Assembly: GCA_903828235.1 (NCBI GenBank)
Contig: CAIKLM010000043.1
Location: 1-51,144 of the forward strand
DNA from: an uncultured beta proteobacterium
GTDB taxonomy: Bacteria > Pseudomonadota > Gammaproteobacteria > Burkholderiales > Burkholderiaceae_C
DNA length: 51,144 bases
Reading direction: 5' to 3'
The position numbers were made by a program, and so were the translations under genes. Positions 8,550-16,923 of this stretch are shown piece by piece (positions within the stretch are counted from its first letter, which is position 1; each line of letters starts with the position of its first letter). The notes below the pieces were generated by a model. The model ran no database searches. It saw only the letters and a program-made list of their open reading frames with translations, and had not been told where the DNA came from.

Positions 8550-9224
8550 TCAGGCCCTCGCCGGACGGGGGCAGCGCTGGCGCCCTGGCAAGGGCTCGCG
8601 CAGCCGCCACGCCACGCGCGCCTCGGCGGCTTCGAACACCACCTCCAGGCAGGCCGTGCCGCCCGGGGCGCCGGCCCCCTGCAGCTCGGCGCCGAGCAGC
8701 TGGTCGCTGACGTAGGTTGCCAGCGTGGAGAGCGCCGGCCCGGGCGCTGGCCCGACGGCCTCCGCGCCCTCGACCCGGCGGGCGGCATCGAGCTGCAGAG
8801 CCATCATCAGGGCCTGGCGCGGCGCACCGAGGTCGATGTCCGGGAAGGCCAGCGTCCAGGGCTCGCCGTGCCTGCTGAGTTGCCCCGTCGCGCCGCCCGG
8901 GGCCCCGGGGGCGTCGCCGCCCGGCGGGGCCTGTGGTTCGGGCGCGGTCGCCGACGGCCCGGACACGGCCGGTGGCTCGGGCTCGGCCGGCCGGCCGGGC
9001 GCGGCGGCCGGCGGCAGGGCCAGCCACACGACGGCAGACACGGGCTGCGCCGCCCGATCGCCCGCACCGCCCTGCAGCCCGGCGGCAGCCGCCGACCCAC
9101 GGCTCGCGAGGCCGTCGCCCCAGGCCAGCGCGGCGGCCACGTGCAGCCCCAGCGCCACGCCCAGGGCCAGGGCCTGGCGCCCGATCGGCGGCGCGGGTGG
9201 CAGCAGTGGCGCAGCCCCGGTCAT
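8550..9224 (-). CDS. Single-pass membrane protein with Pro-rich linker, last gene of the pilus operon
   Basis: A 224-aa protein with an N-terminal transmembrane helix (about residues 17-36), a long Pro/Ala/Gly-rich linker (about 65-125) and a small C-terminal domain (about 130-224) holding paired Cys ('TACLEV', 'QRCPRP'). This resembles the general plan of TonB/PilP-like envelope anchors, but no specific family is recognised. Its ATG shares the TGATG junction with the pilY1 stop codon, so translation is probably coupled and the protein may work with PilY1 or the minor pilins. The reading frame stays open far upstream inside pilY1 antisense-free sequence, but that is a shadow of pilY1. Confidence 0.7.
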   Translation of the reverse strand: MTGAAPLLPPAPPIGRQALALGVALGLHVAAALAWGDGLASRGSAAAAGLQGGAGDRAAQPVSAVVWLALPPAAAPGRPAEPEPPAVSGPSATAPEPQAPPGGDAPGAPGGATGQLSRHGEPWTLAFPDIDLGAPRQALMMALQLDAARRVEGAEAVGPAPGPALSTLATYVSDQLLGAELQGAGAPGGTACLEVVFEAAEARVAWRLREPLPGRQRCPRPARA

Positions 9225-12200
9225 CACTGTTCCGTGGCCAGCTCGCGCCAGGACAGCCGCCGCGTGGCGCCGCCGCCGGCGGCCACCGGGATGGGATCGA
9301 CGCTGGTGGTGGCGTTCGACAGCCGCGTGATGCTCTTGATGTCGCCCGAGGGCAGCGAGATCAGCGCGGGGCGCGTGGCCAGCGCGTTGCCCAGCTGCGT
9401 GCTCACGACCTCCGACGCGTTCACGACCGCGGAGCCGGTGCGGTAGTCGAAGAAGTTGATGAAGCTGTAGCCGCCGGCAGTGCAGGTGCTGCTCTCGATG
9501 ACGTTGGTCGTCACCACCAGCGTGCCCAGGGCCAGCTGCGGGTCGTTCGTGGAACGCTCGCTGACAACCGGCAGGTCGACGTACCAGCCACCCTGGGTGG
9601 CCAGGTTGACGCTGTTGCTGGTGCTGGTGCGCACCGGCTCGCCCGCCGTGCAGGCGGTGGAGCCTGCCGGGCAGGTGCCGGCGGTCAGGCTCTGCTGCAC
9701 GAAGCTGCCGCTGGACCGCGGGTTGCCCCAGCCGGAGGTGCCGAGCGGATCCTTGATGGCGTAGATGCTCTGCGGCTTCGTGTCGACGAGGTCGCTCGTG
9801 CCCAGGTAGCGCCCGGTTCCCACGTAGACCATGACCTTGCCGGCCACGTCGCCAAGCTCGGGCCGCGCCGTCACGGGCTGTGCCTGCGAGGTGTTGCCCT
9901 GCAGGGTGGCCAGCCGCACGGCCTTGGCCGGACTGCTGTTGACCTCGAAGCGCCACACGTTGCCCGCGTTGTCGCCCGCGTAGACGCGCTGCACCGTGTT
10001 GTCGACGTCGGCCTCGTCGACCCAGGCGCGGATGTGGGCCAGTCCGGTGCTCGCCGGGCCGGTGTTGACGGCATCGCTGGCCACGATGCTGGACAGCAGC
10101 GTGCCGGTGCCGGCGTCGAGGATGAACAGCCGGCCCTGGCCGTCGCCAGGCGCGGTGTTGTTGTAGCCCGAGGGCAGGATCACCACCCAGGTGCCGTTTG
10201 CCAGCTTGGCGATCTCGGCGCGGCCGTAGCTCAGGCCCAGGTTGTCGTTCGTGAACTCCCACAGGGCCTTGGGGTTCAGGGGGTCGGTGATGTCCAGCGC
10301 GTAGTAGCCGCGGCCGCCGGCACCGAGGCCGCCGACGAGGATCGTGCGCCACTCGCTGCCGATCTTGACGTCGCCGGCCACGGGCGAGGCGTCGACGTAG
10401 AACTGGTGCCGGGTGGCGTAGTTCTTGTCGGCGAGCCGGTACAGCCGCGGGATGACCATCGTCGGCACATAGGCCCAGAGCTCGTCGCCGGTCGCGGCGT
10501 CGAAGGCGTGCAGCATGCCGTCGTTGGCGCCGACGTAGACCATGGGCCTGCGGCTGTCCTCGGCGGCCTTGAAGGCGGTGTAGCCCGTGTCGGCGTAGTT
10601 GAACAGCGGGCGGCGAACGTACACCGCCTCGGAGTTGACGATGTCGCCCAGCCGGAACTGGCGCTGGCGGAACGGCTTGCTCGTGGCCAGGTCCGTTCCT
10701 TCGTTGCTGCGGTCGCCGCGCAGGAAGTCCACCAGCGGCTGGCCCGGCGCCGCGGCACGGCCGACGGCGCTCAGGCAGTTCAGGCCCAGCGTGCAGAACT
10801 GCGACAGGCTGTTCGCGCCCGTGCTGATGTGCGCGGTCTCGAAGTAGGAGGCCAGGCTCGCGGCCTGCAGGTTGGCCCAGTTGAAGGCGGTCAGACGGTT
10901 GGTCGCGGTGGCCGAGTACATGTAGATCGTCCGCGAGGCGGCGCCCTCCAGGCGGGCTCGCGCCGACCAGTCACCGGCGCTGTCCTCGAGCTGCCCGGTG
11001 GCGAGGTTGATGCGCTTGCCCAGCAGTTCGCCGCTCCACTCGCCCGAGGTGTAGTTGGACACGAAGACGAAGTTGTCGCCGGCCGAGACATTGGGCGTGC
11101 TGGTGGTGGCCGCCGCGGAGGCGCCGTCCTCGCGCTCGATGGCGGCCAGCGCGCCGCTGATGCCCGCGAACAGGCTTTCGGGGTCGCTGACGCTGATGTA
11201 GCGGCCCCGCCCGTTGACGGCGGCGTGCCAGAGATCGTCGACGGAGGTCTGCTGGCCGTCCACGGGGACCGGCCACTCGCAGCTGCCGCTGGTCAGCCAG
11301 GTGCAGATGCCGGCGGCCACGTTGACGGTGCTGCCGTTGGCCACCGCGTGGTAGTCGCCCGTCGTGACGCTGGGGTTGGCGTAATCGGCCCGGAACTGCA
11401 TGAAGCCCGACACCCCCATGCCCAGCGTGTACGTGGTCATGTGCTGGTGCGGCGCCGTGTCCGTGTCGCTGACCGGCACGTTGTTCTCGCAGACGTCCTC
11501 GCCCGTGCTGCCGCTGGTGCAGTTGCTCAGCGCGACGCTGCGGAGGTCGGTCTGGTAGTAGTAGGCCGCCACGTCGGCCAGCGTGTTCGAGGCATTCAGG
11601 CCGTCGCGGAACGGCCGCGGCAGCGTCCCGTCCTGGTTGCCGACTACCGTGGTGCCGTCGATCTGCCGGGGCGTGTTCGGATCGTTGTTGTAGCCGTCGG
11701 TGGACAGGAGCGTGAAGTTCTTCTGGCAGGAGTACTGCATCGGGTCCTGCACGGTCGATCCGCGCAGGGAGGTGCCGTTCAGCCGACCGGCATACAGCCG
11801 GCCCACGGTCGACAGCGCCGTCTTCAGCGGTGTTCCCCCCACGGGCCTCGCCGCCCACATGCGCGTGAACCAGGCTTCCTTGGCCGTCCCGCTGAAGGTG
11901 GCGGTGTTGCGGAAGTCGCTGCCCGAGGCGTTGTTCAGGGTGTAGTAGCCGACGCGGAAGCGGTCGTCCACGGCCGCGAAGGCTAGGCTGACGCCGGACT
12001 TCATGGTCTGCATGCGCGTGCGGTAGTACGCGAACCAGTTCGCGAAGTTGGTCATCTCCTCGTCGTAGGTGCAGGTGGCGCCGGCGCAATCGGTTCGCGT
12101 GACCGCCTTGGGGTAGCTGGTGGTGGACGGCACGATGTCCACGCGCTCGAACGAGCCCGGGAAGACGGCTTGTGCCCCCAACACCTCGGGCACGAAGCCG

Positions 12201-13507
12201 CCAAACGCAGGGGTCGCCGGCGAGAAGCTGACGGTGCAGCTGTTGGCCGCCACGCGGGTGAGGCTCACCGCGTGCGTGATGGCGCCCATGGCCACCGGGG
12301 CGCTGATGGTGACGGACGCGCCGGAACGGCTGGCCGTGTATCCCGAGCCGCCCGCGTTGATGCGGGCGACGATCTGCGCCGCCGTCTCGGCGGCGGTGGG
12401 CGTCGTGTCGGCCACCGTCGGGGTCACGATCAAATTGACCCCATTGACACTGACGGCGCTGAACTCGGGTCGGTTGGTGGAGTTGCAGGTGCCGCTCTGC
12501 GCCAGGCTGAACGTCGCCCGGGCGGGCTGTGCCGGCGTGGCCACGCCAGCCTGCATCACCTTGGTCGGGTAGCGCGCGTGGGTGTACACGTTGGTGCGCA
12601 CCGCCTGGCACGAACTCGCCGCCGGCGTGGCCGCGCGCGCGTTGGCGTCGCTGTTGCACCAGCGCAGCGGCGCCGGTACGGTGTGCGTGGCCGAAGGCGC
12701 CGAGACGCAGTCGCGCAGGTTGTCCGAGGTGCACCACTCGCCAGGCACGATGCGGTAGTAATGCGGGCCGAAGTTGCGCGTGGCCGTGGTGGCCGCGTTG
12801 GGCGCACCCAGCGCGATCTGGCCGCTGCCCGTGGCGAACGCGGCGTTGAAGGTGGTGTAGGCCAGGCCTCCCACGGTGCCCGGCAGCACGTAGTTGCCGT
12901 TGCGCAGGCAGTTGGTGAAGGTGTCGTCGGTGCACCACTCGAGATCGGGGTACTGCGTGACCAGCGAGATGGTCGTGGCCGTGTAGGCCGACGTGCTCTG
13001 CACCCCGTAGGCGTCCGTCGGCACCGAGGTCCAGTTGAAGGTGTTGGCCGCCGTCATGCTGATGCGGCTCGTGCCGTCGGCATTGGCCGGGGGCCGGTAG
13101 CGCACCGCGGGGTTGTAGGCCACGCCGTTGAAGGCCGAGGCCATGAACGGCGGGTGGCCCCGCCGCGTGCTGGTCTGGTAGCAGGCCTGGCCGGGGCCGC
13201 TGCCGGCGGCGTTCTGGCAGCAGGCGCGGTTCCAGGTGCCGCTGCTGGTGGTCGAGGCACCCGCCGCGCGGCAGAAGCCACCGGGAACCCAGTCCGGCAT
13301 GAAGTCCCAGTCCATGCTCCCGGAGTCGTCCAGGATGAACATCAGGTTGGGCTTGACGACGCTGGCGGTGGCGTTGGTCAGCGGCACGCTGCTGATGTCG
13401 ACGGTCGATGCGTGAGCGCCTCCCGCGGCCAGCAGACCCAGTGCCAGCATCACGGCGGCGACGGTGCGCAGGGCCAGCCGCCGCAGGCCATGGTGTAGTC
13501 GCGTCAT
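9224..13507 (-). CDS. pilY1: Type IV pilus tip adhesin/biogenesis factor PilY1
   Basis: A 1427-aa secreted protein: signal peptide (1-33), an N-terminal von Willebrand A-like domain opened by a MIDAS motif (D60, S62, S64 in FILDDSGSM), a long variable middle with many Cys, and a C-terminal PilY1 beta-propeller (about 900-1330; YVGANDGMLHAFDA, GGLGAGGRGYYALD, VYAGDNAGNVWRF). PilY1 works with the minor pilins to prime pilus assembly and acts in adhesion and mechanosensing. Two ATGs compete: 13513 lies one base from an AGGAG, while 13507 is seven bases away, so 13507 is preferred. The propeller calcium loop is altered (E-x-D-x-D-x-x-x-Q instead of Asp at the last position). It follows pilX by 55 bases. 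Confidence 0.93.
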   Translation of the reverse strand: MTRLHHGLRRLALRTVAAVMLALGLLAAGGAHASTVDISSVPLTNATASVVKPNLMFILDDSGSMDWDFMPDWVPGGFCRAAGASTTSSGTWNRACCQNAAGSGPGQACYQTSTRRGHPPFMASAFNGVAYNPAVRYRPPANADGTSRISMTAANTFNWTSVPTDAYGVQSTSAYTATTISLVTQYPDLEWCTDDTFTNCLRNGNYVLPGTVGGLAYTTFNAAFATGSGQIALGAPNAATTATRNFGPHYYRIVPGEWCTSDNLRDCVSAPSATHTVPAPLRWCNSDANARAATPAASSCQAVRTNVYTHARYPTKVMQAGVATPAQPARATFSLAQSGTCNSTNRPEFSAVSVNGVNLIVTPTVADTTPTAAETAAQIVARINAGGSGYTASRSGASVTISAPVAMGAITHAVSLTRVAANSCTVSFSPATPAFGGFVPEVLGAQAVFPGSFERVDIVPSTTSYPKAVTRTDCAGATCTYDEEMTNFANWFAYYRTRMQTMKSGVSLAFAAVDDRFRVGYYTLNNASGSDFRNTATFSGTAKEAWFTRMWAARPVGGTPLKTALSTVGRLYAGRLNGTSLRGSTVQDPMQYSCQKNFTLLSTDGYNNDPNTPRQIDGTTVVGNQDGTLPRPFRDGLNASNTLADVAAYYYQTDLRSVALSNCTSGSTGEDVCENNVPVSDTDTAPHQHMTTYTLGMGVSGFMQFRADYANPSVTTGDYHAVANGSTVNVAAGICTWLTSGSCEWPVPVDGQQTSVDDLWHAAVNGRGRYISVSDPESLFAGISGALAAIEREDGASAAATTSTPNVSAGDNFVFVSNYTSGEWSGELLGKRINLATGQLEDSAGDWSARARLEGAASRTIYMYSATATNRLTAFNWANLQAASLASYFETAHISTGANSLSQFCTLGLNCLSAVGRAAAPGQPLVDFLRGDRSNEGTDLATSKPFRQRQFRLGDIVNSEAVYVRRPLFNYADTGYTAFKAAEDSRRPMVYVGANDGMLHAFDAATGDELWAYVPTMVIPRLYRLADKNYATRHQFYVDASPVAGDVKIGSEWRTILVGGLGAGGRGYYALDITDPLNPKALWEFTNDNLGLSYGRAEIAKLANGTWVVILPSGYNNTAPGDGQGRLFILDAGTGTLLSSIVASDAVNTGPASTGLAHIRAWVDEADVDNTVQRVYAGDNAGNVWRFEVNSSPAKAVRLATLQGNTSQAQPVTARPELGDVAGKVMVYVGTGRYLGTSDLVDTKPQSIYAIKDPLGTSGWGNPRSSGSFVQQSLTAGTCPAGSTACTAGEPVRTSTSNSVNLATQGGWYVDLPVVSERSTNDPQLALGTLVVTTNVIESSTCTAGGYSFINFFDYRTGSAVVNASEVVSTQLGNALATRPALISLPSGDIKSITRLSNATTSVDPIPVAAGGGATRRLSWRELATEQ

Positions 13508-13514
13508 GGTCATG

Positions 13515-13519
13515 CTCCT
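13515..13519 (-). promoter_or_regulatory. Shine-Dalgarno deciding the pilY1 start
   Basis: AGGAG on the minus strand lies one base before the ATG at 13513 but seven bases before the ATG at 13507. Normal spacing is 5-9 bases, so it favours the second ATG. Confidence 0.6.
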
Positions 13520-13562
13520 GAAGGTCCGGATGGGGTGTCTCGGTGCAAGGTGGCGCCGGGCG

Positions 13563-14186
13563 TCAGATCGCCACGACCACCTGCACGAAGCTCACGGTGT
13601 TGCGAGGGCCGTCCACGCGCGCCGTGATGCGGTAGTAGCGCTGCGCCGCCGTCTGCAGGCGCACCACGCCCGAGCCACGGCTGCCCGACTCGCCGCCACT
13701 GAGGTCCGGCGTCGCCTCGCAGCCCGCGCCGCCGACCGGGTTGCCGGTGGCGTTGCACAGCCGGTGCACGACCCAGCTGACGCGGTTGCCAGCGCCGTCG
13801 GCGGGCAGCGTGTTCACGCGGGCGGTGGTGGCGATGACGTTGTCCCAGAAGGCCCGCCAGGACTGGTTGGCCGCCGGCTCCTCGCGGCTCGCGAAGTAGC
13901 CCACCGGCTCGGTGGGGCCGATGTCGATGTGGTTATGCAGCCGGGCCCCGGTGTTGTTGGTCTGCAGCCAGGCGATGGCCGCCTCGATGCCGACGTCGGC
14001 CGACTGCGTGGCCGCCTGCTGGAACGCCAGGTTGCCGGCGACGCGCGTGCTGGTGAGGGTGGAGCGCACGACGGCCAGGCCCGCCAGCGTCATGGCCAGC
14101 AGCACGACGAGCGCGGTGATCAGCGCCACGCCCCGCTGCGCAGGGGCGACGGCCGGTCGGCGCGAGGCAGCGGCCATGGTCAGCAT
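13563..14186 (-). CDS. pilX: Type IV pilus assembly protein PilX (minor pilin)
   Basis: A 207-aa protein with a class III prepilin leader ending in QRG, followed by a hydrophobic helix starting VALITALVVLLA. The +5 position is Thr instead of the usual Glu, as is common for PilX/GspK-type minor pilins that sit at the pilus tip. A PilX N-terminal-type helix and a PilX/PilW C-terminal beta domain follow; two Cys (in RLCNAT and GCEATP contexts) could form a disulfide. The gene overlaps the pilW stop by seven bases when started at 14186; an alternative ATG at 14177 would remove three residues. It sits directly upstream of pilY1, its usual partner. Confidence 0.85.
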   Translation of the reverse strand: MLTMAAASRRPAVAPAQRGVALITALVVLLAMTLAGLAVVRSTLTSTRVAGNLAFQQAATQSADVGIEAAIAWLQTNNTGARLHNHIDIGPTEPVGYFASREEPAANQSWRAFWDNVIATTARVNTLPADGAGNRVSWVVHRLCNATGNPVGGAGCEATPDLSGGESGSRGSGVVRLQTAAQRYYRITARVDGPRNTVSFVQVVVAI

Positions 14187-15241
14187 CCCGCAGCCCCCGG
14201 CAACCAGGTCATGTTGCGGATGGGCACCAGCGTCTCGAAGGTCCGGTAGCGGAACTGCTGCCAGTCCTCCAGGGCGTCCAGCGCGATGGGCTGGCTGGCC
14301 GAGCCGGCCCAGGTGGGCGCGGACGCGGTCACCGCCTGGGCGGCCTGCTGCGGGCTGCGCGCCACCACCGCCAGCCGCACGGCCGAGACGCGCATCCACT
14401 CGCAGGCGGTGGTGGGGGCGTCTTGGTCGAACACGTCCACCACCGCGTCCATCGCGGGCGCGGTCGTATCGCGGCCGTACTGTGCGCGCAGGCTCACCAC
14501 CTGGTGGCCGATCGGCACCCAGACGGCCGGGTTGTCCGCGTCGGCGGCCCGGGCGCAGTCGCTGGCGAGCATGTCGCAGACCGTCAGCTGCTGCGCGCGC
14601 ACGGCGTACACCTGCACGCGCGGGGTGCGGCCCAGGTTGTACAGGCGCCCGTTGGCCATGCCGAGAACGCCCGCCGAGGTGTTGACGTTCGGCGCCGCCA
14701 CGCCGACCACCGTCGTCATCTGCAGCAGGCAGGTGGCGGGCCGGGTGGCCGGGGAGGCGATCACGAAGTCGCCGACCTGGAAGGCCCCCGGGGCCGGCAC
14801 GCTGTAGCTGGCCCCCGCGGGCTGCAGGACGATGCGCGAGCCCTCCGGCGAGCCGCCCGAGGAGCCGTACACCACCATCAGCGTGTCGGTGTCCTCGTCG
14901 CCGGCCGGAATGTCGGGGTGGTTGATGGTCACCGGCGCGAGTGCCCTCAGCGTGCGCCCGTTGGGCAGCAGCAGGTCGCAGCCGATGATGGGGAACGAGG
15001 CCACGCCGTGGCCGCCCTGGCGCAGCTCGCGCTGCAGCTGGGTGAGCGCGAGCGCGCCGCTGTTCTGCGCGTCGTCGCCGCCGAGCGCGGCGCGCCGGGC
15101 GCCGTCGGAGCGCTGGAACACCTGCAGCACGATCAGCACGGACAGCATGCCCAGCACCAGGCCGATCATGATCTCCACCAGCGAGACGCCGCGCTGGCGC
15201 CGCGACGGCGCCGCCGGCGAGGGAACGGCAAGACGGTCCAT
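14180..15241 (-). CDS. pilW: Type IV pilus assembly protein PilW (minor pilin)
   Basis: A 353-aa minor pilin. The prepilin leader (about 20 residues, basic, ending QRG) is cleaved before VSLVEIMIGLVLG, with the canonical Glu at +5. The C-terminal region carries a conserved PilW segment with Cys pairs (GCDLLL, TVCDMLASDC). It belongs to the tip-initiation complex PilV-PilW-PilX-FimU/PilE with PilY1. The start at 15241 sits four bases after the pilV stop. Length is typical for betaproteobacterial PilW. Confidence 0.9.
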   Translation of the reverse strand: MDRLAVPSPAAPSRRQRGVSLVEIMIGLVLGMLSVLIVLQVFQRSDGARRAALGGDDAQNSGALALTQLQRELRQGGHGVASFPIIGCDLLLPNGRTLRALAPVTINHPDIPAGDEDTDTLMVVYGSSGGSPEGSRIVLQPAGASYSVPAPGAFQVGDFVIASPATRPATCLLQMTTVVGVAAPNVNTSAGVLGMANGRLYNLGRTPRVQVYAVRAQQLTVCDMLASDCARAADADNPAVWVPIGHQVVSLRAQYGRDTTAPAMDAVVDVFDQDAPTTACEWMRVSAVRLAVVARSPQQAAQAVTASAPTWAGSASQPIALDALEDWQQFRYRTFETLVPIRNMTWLPGAAGC

Positions 15242-15245
15242 GGCT

Positions 15246-15716
15246 TCAGCGGATCTGGGTGACCATGACGAGCTGGTTGGGCCCGGCATCGGCAGCCGCC
15301 GCCGGGGGCCGCCACCACATCTGCACCGTCACGCGGGCGGTGTCGGGGGCGCTGGCGCCGCCGGCCACGGCCTCGACCGTCACGGTGGGCGCGCTGGCCG
15401 CGCTGTTGGCCACGCCGGGCAGCGTGGCGGCCACGGTGGCGAACCACTCGTCGTAGCCCGCCTGGCCGGGTGCGAAGTTGGTCTGCAGCGTGGCGACCTG
15501 GCGGTCGGTCAGCCACATGCGCGAGATCAGCGCGTTCGCCAGCAGGGTCGCCTCGGCGCGGTACCGGGCCTGGCTGCTCTGCAGCGCGGCCGTGCCCTGC
15601 AGGCCGACGACAGCCAGCACGCCGACGGCGAACACGACCACGGCGACCAGCACGTCGATCAGCGCCACGCCGCGTGCGCGGCGCCGCGCCGACATCGTCT
15701 TGCCCTTGGGAGTCAT
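15246..15716 (-). CDS. pilV: Type IV pilus modification protein PilV (minor pilin)
   Basis: A 156-aa prepilin with a basic 16-residue leader ending ARG and mature N terminus VALIDVLVAVVVF. The +5 residue is Asp rather than the almost invariant Glu, a conservative but unusual change. The rest fits PilV, including an 'RALISRMW'-like helix and a C-terminal beta strand region ending in a 'RVTVQMWW' motif. Its ATG at 15716 overlaps the fimT-like stop (TGATG). An internal ATG at 15695 would shorten the leader to nine residues and is also possible. Confidence 0.87.
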   Translation of the reverse strand: MTPKGKTMSARRRARGVALIDVLVAVVVFAVGVLAVVGLQGTAALQSSQARYRAEATLLANALISRMWLTDRQVATLQTNFAPGQAGYDEWFATVAATLPGVANSAASAPTVTVEAVAGGASAPDTARVTVQMWWRPPAAAADAGPNQLVMVTQIR

Positions 15717-16324
15717 CAGCAGGCTCCGGGGTGTGGCGGGCTGACGGCCGGGTTGCAGGTGCGCACCTGGCCCACGGGCGTGACGACGACCTGCAGGCAG
15801 GTCCGCGCGCCCCCTCTGGCCACGCAGTCGGCCTCGTCGACGGCTCGCACCTCGAAGACGATGTCGCCCGCCGGCACGGGCACGATGCGGCCCAGACCGT
15901 TGAACACCAGCGTATCGACGCTGCCGTCGATGACGGTGCTGGCCGCGCCCTCGCGCCCGTCGTGGCGGCTGAGCAGGCGCGGCGCGTCGGTGTCCGACGG
16001 CGCGACGGCGCACTGGCCCGCCACGGCCGTCGGCTCGGCGTCGGGGTCGAGGTTCACCACCCAGTGCGGGCCGCTGTCGTTGATCACGCAGTCGTCGCCC
16101 AGCGAGCTGGTCAGCTGGAAGCGCACACGCGCGTTGCGCGACACCGCCTCTCCCTTGGCGTTCTGCAGCGACGTGGCCAGCGCCTCGGCGGTGTTGCGCA
16201 GCCGCGTGTTCGCGAACCACTCCGCCAGGCCGGGCGCGGCCATCACCATCAGCAGGCCCAGGATGCTGATGCCCACCAGGAGCTCGATCAGCGTCACGCC
16301 ACGGGCGCGTCGGCGGGCGTCCAT
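15716..16324 (-). CDS. GspH/FimT family pseudopilin (minor pilin FimT/FimU)
   Basis: A 202-aa protein with a short leader (MDARRRARG) and mature N terminus VTLIELLVGISILG, with Glu at +5. The GspH/FimT beta domain follows (about 45-175) and the C terminus has Cys near the end (TCNPAV and the final Cys), typical of this family. In pilus systems FimT/FimU links the tip complex to the major pilin; some FimT proteins bind DNA for uptake, which the sequence alone cannot show here. Its start overlaps the pilE stop (TGATG) and its stop overlaps pilV. Confidence 0.87.
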   Translation of the reverse strand: MDARRRARGVTLIELLVGISILGLLMVMAAPGLAEWFANTRLRNTAEALATSLQNAKGEAVSRNARVRFQLTSSLGDDCVINDSGPHWVVNLDPDAEPTAVAGQCAVAPSDTDAPRLLSRHDGREGAASTVIDGSVDTLVFNGLGRIVPVPAGDIVFEVRAVDEADCVARGGARTCLQVVVTPVGQVRTCNPAVSPPHPGAC

Positions 16325-16785
16325 CAGCACGTCCCGTCCTTGCGGATGGCCCAGCAGTTGTTGGGATTGGGCGTCGCCCAATAGGTGGGCACCGCGGCCG
16401 TGGCGCGCACGTTCTGGTGCGTCACGGTGTAGGTGAAGCCCGCCATCGTGCCCTTGCCCACCGCCTGCAGCGTGAACGCTGTCGCGGTTTGCGTGCTGCA
16501 CGAGAAGTCGAAGAAGCGGTTGCTGGTGTCGGCGTTGCAGCCGGGGGCGCCGACGTAGGTGCGGTTGTCGTCGAAGAACTGCTCGAGCTGCACCTGCAGC
16601 GTGGCCAGCCGCGACGTGGCCTGCGGCACGTTGCCGCGCACGATGTAGTCGTTGTAGGCCGGCAGGGCCACCGACGCGAGGATGCTGACGATGGCCACGA
16701 CGATCATCAGCTCGATGAGCGTGAAGCCGGCTGCCCGGGCGGCAGCACCGGGCCGGCGGTACGGGGGGCAGCAGGGCTTGGTCAT
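16324..16785 (-). CDS. pilE: Type IV pilin PilE (minor pilin, first gene of operon)
   Basis: A 153-aa prepilin. The leader is basic and ends ARAAG; the mature protein begins [16 protein letters not shown], the classical type IV pilin N-methylated helix with Glu at +5. The C terminus has a disulfide-loop pair (Cys near 'NNCWAI' and the final Cys), as in PilE of minor-pilin operons. It heads the operon pilE-fimT-pilV-pilW-pilX-pilY1 and overlaps the next gene by one base. About 138 bases separate it from the deaminase gene, so the operon promoter should lie there, but I see no convincing sigma70 or sigma54 site. Confidence 0.87.
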   Translation of the reverse strand: MTKPCCPPYRRPGAAARAAGFTLIELMIVVAIVSILASVALPAYNDYIVRGNVPQATSRLATLQVQLEQFFDDNRTYVGAPGCNADTSNRFFDFSCSTQTATAFTLQAVGKGTMAGFTYTVTHQNVRATAAVPTYWATPNPNNCWAIRKDGTC

Positions 16786-16923
16786 GGCGGATCCGATCGC
16801 AGCGTTGCGTCGGATATCGGCCGCGCCGGCCCGGCTCTTGAGCCAGGGCCCCAAGCCCCGATTTGTAACAAGTGTCACCGCGGGCAGGCGGCCGACCGGC
16901 CGGCCCCGCCGGCGCGCAAGGGC

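Noticed and set aside
8933..11986. 1017-aa plus-strand open frame
   Set aside because: Exact antisense shadow of pilY1, with no domain and abnormal composition.
16786..16923. Sigma54 promoter before pilE
   Set aside because: No TGGCAC-N5-TTGC-type match could be found; only partial GG and GC elements.
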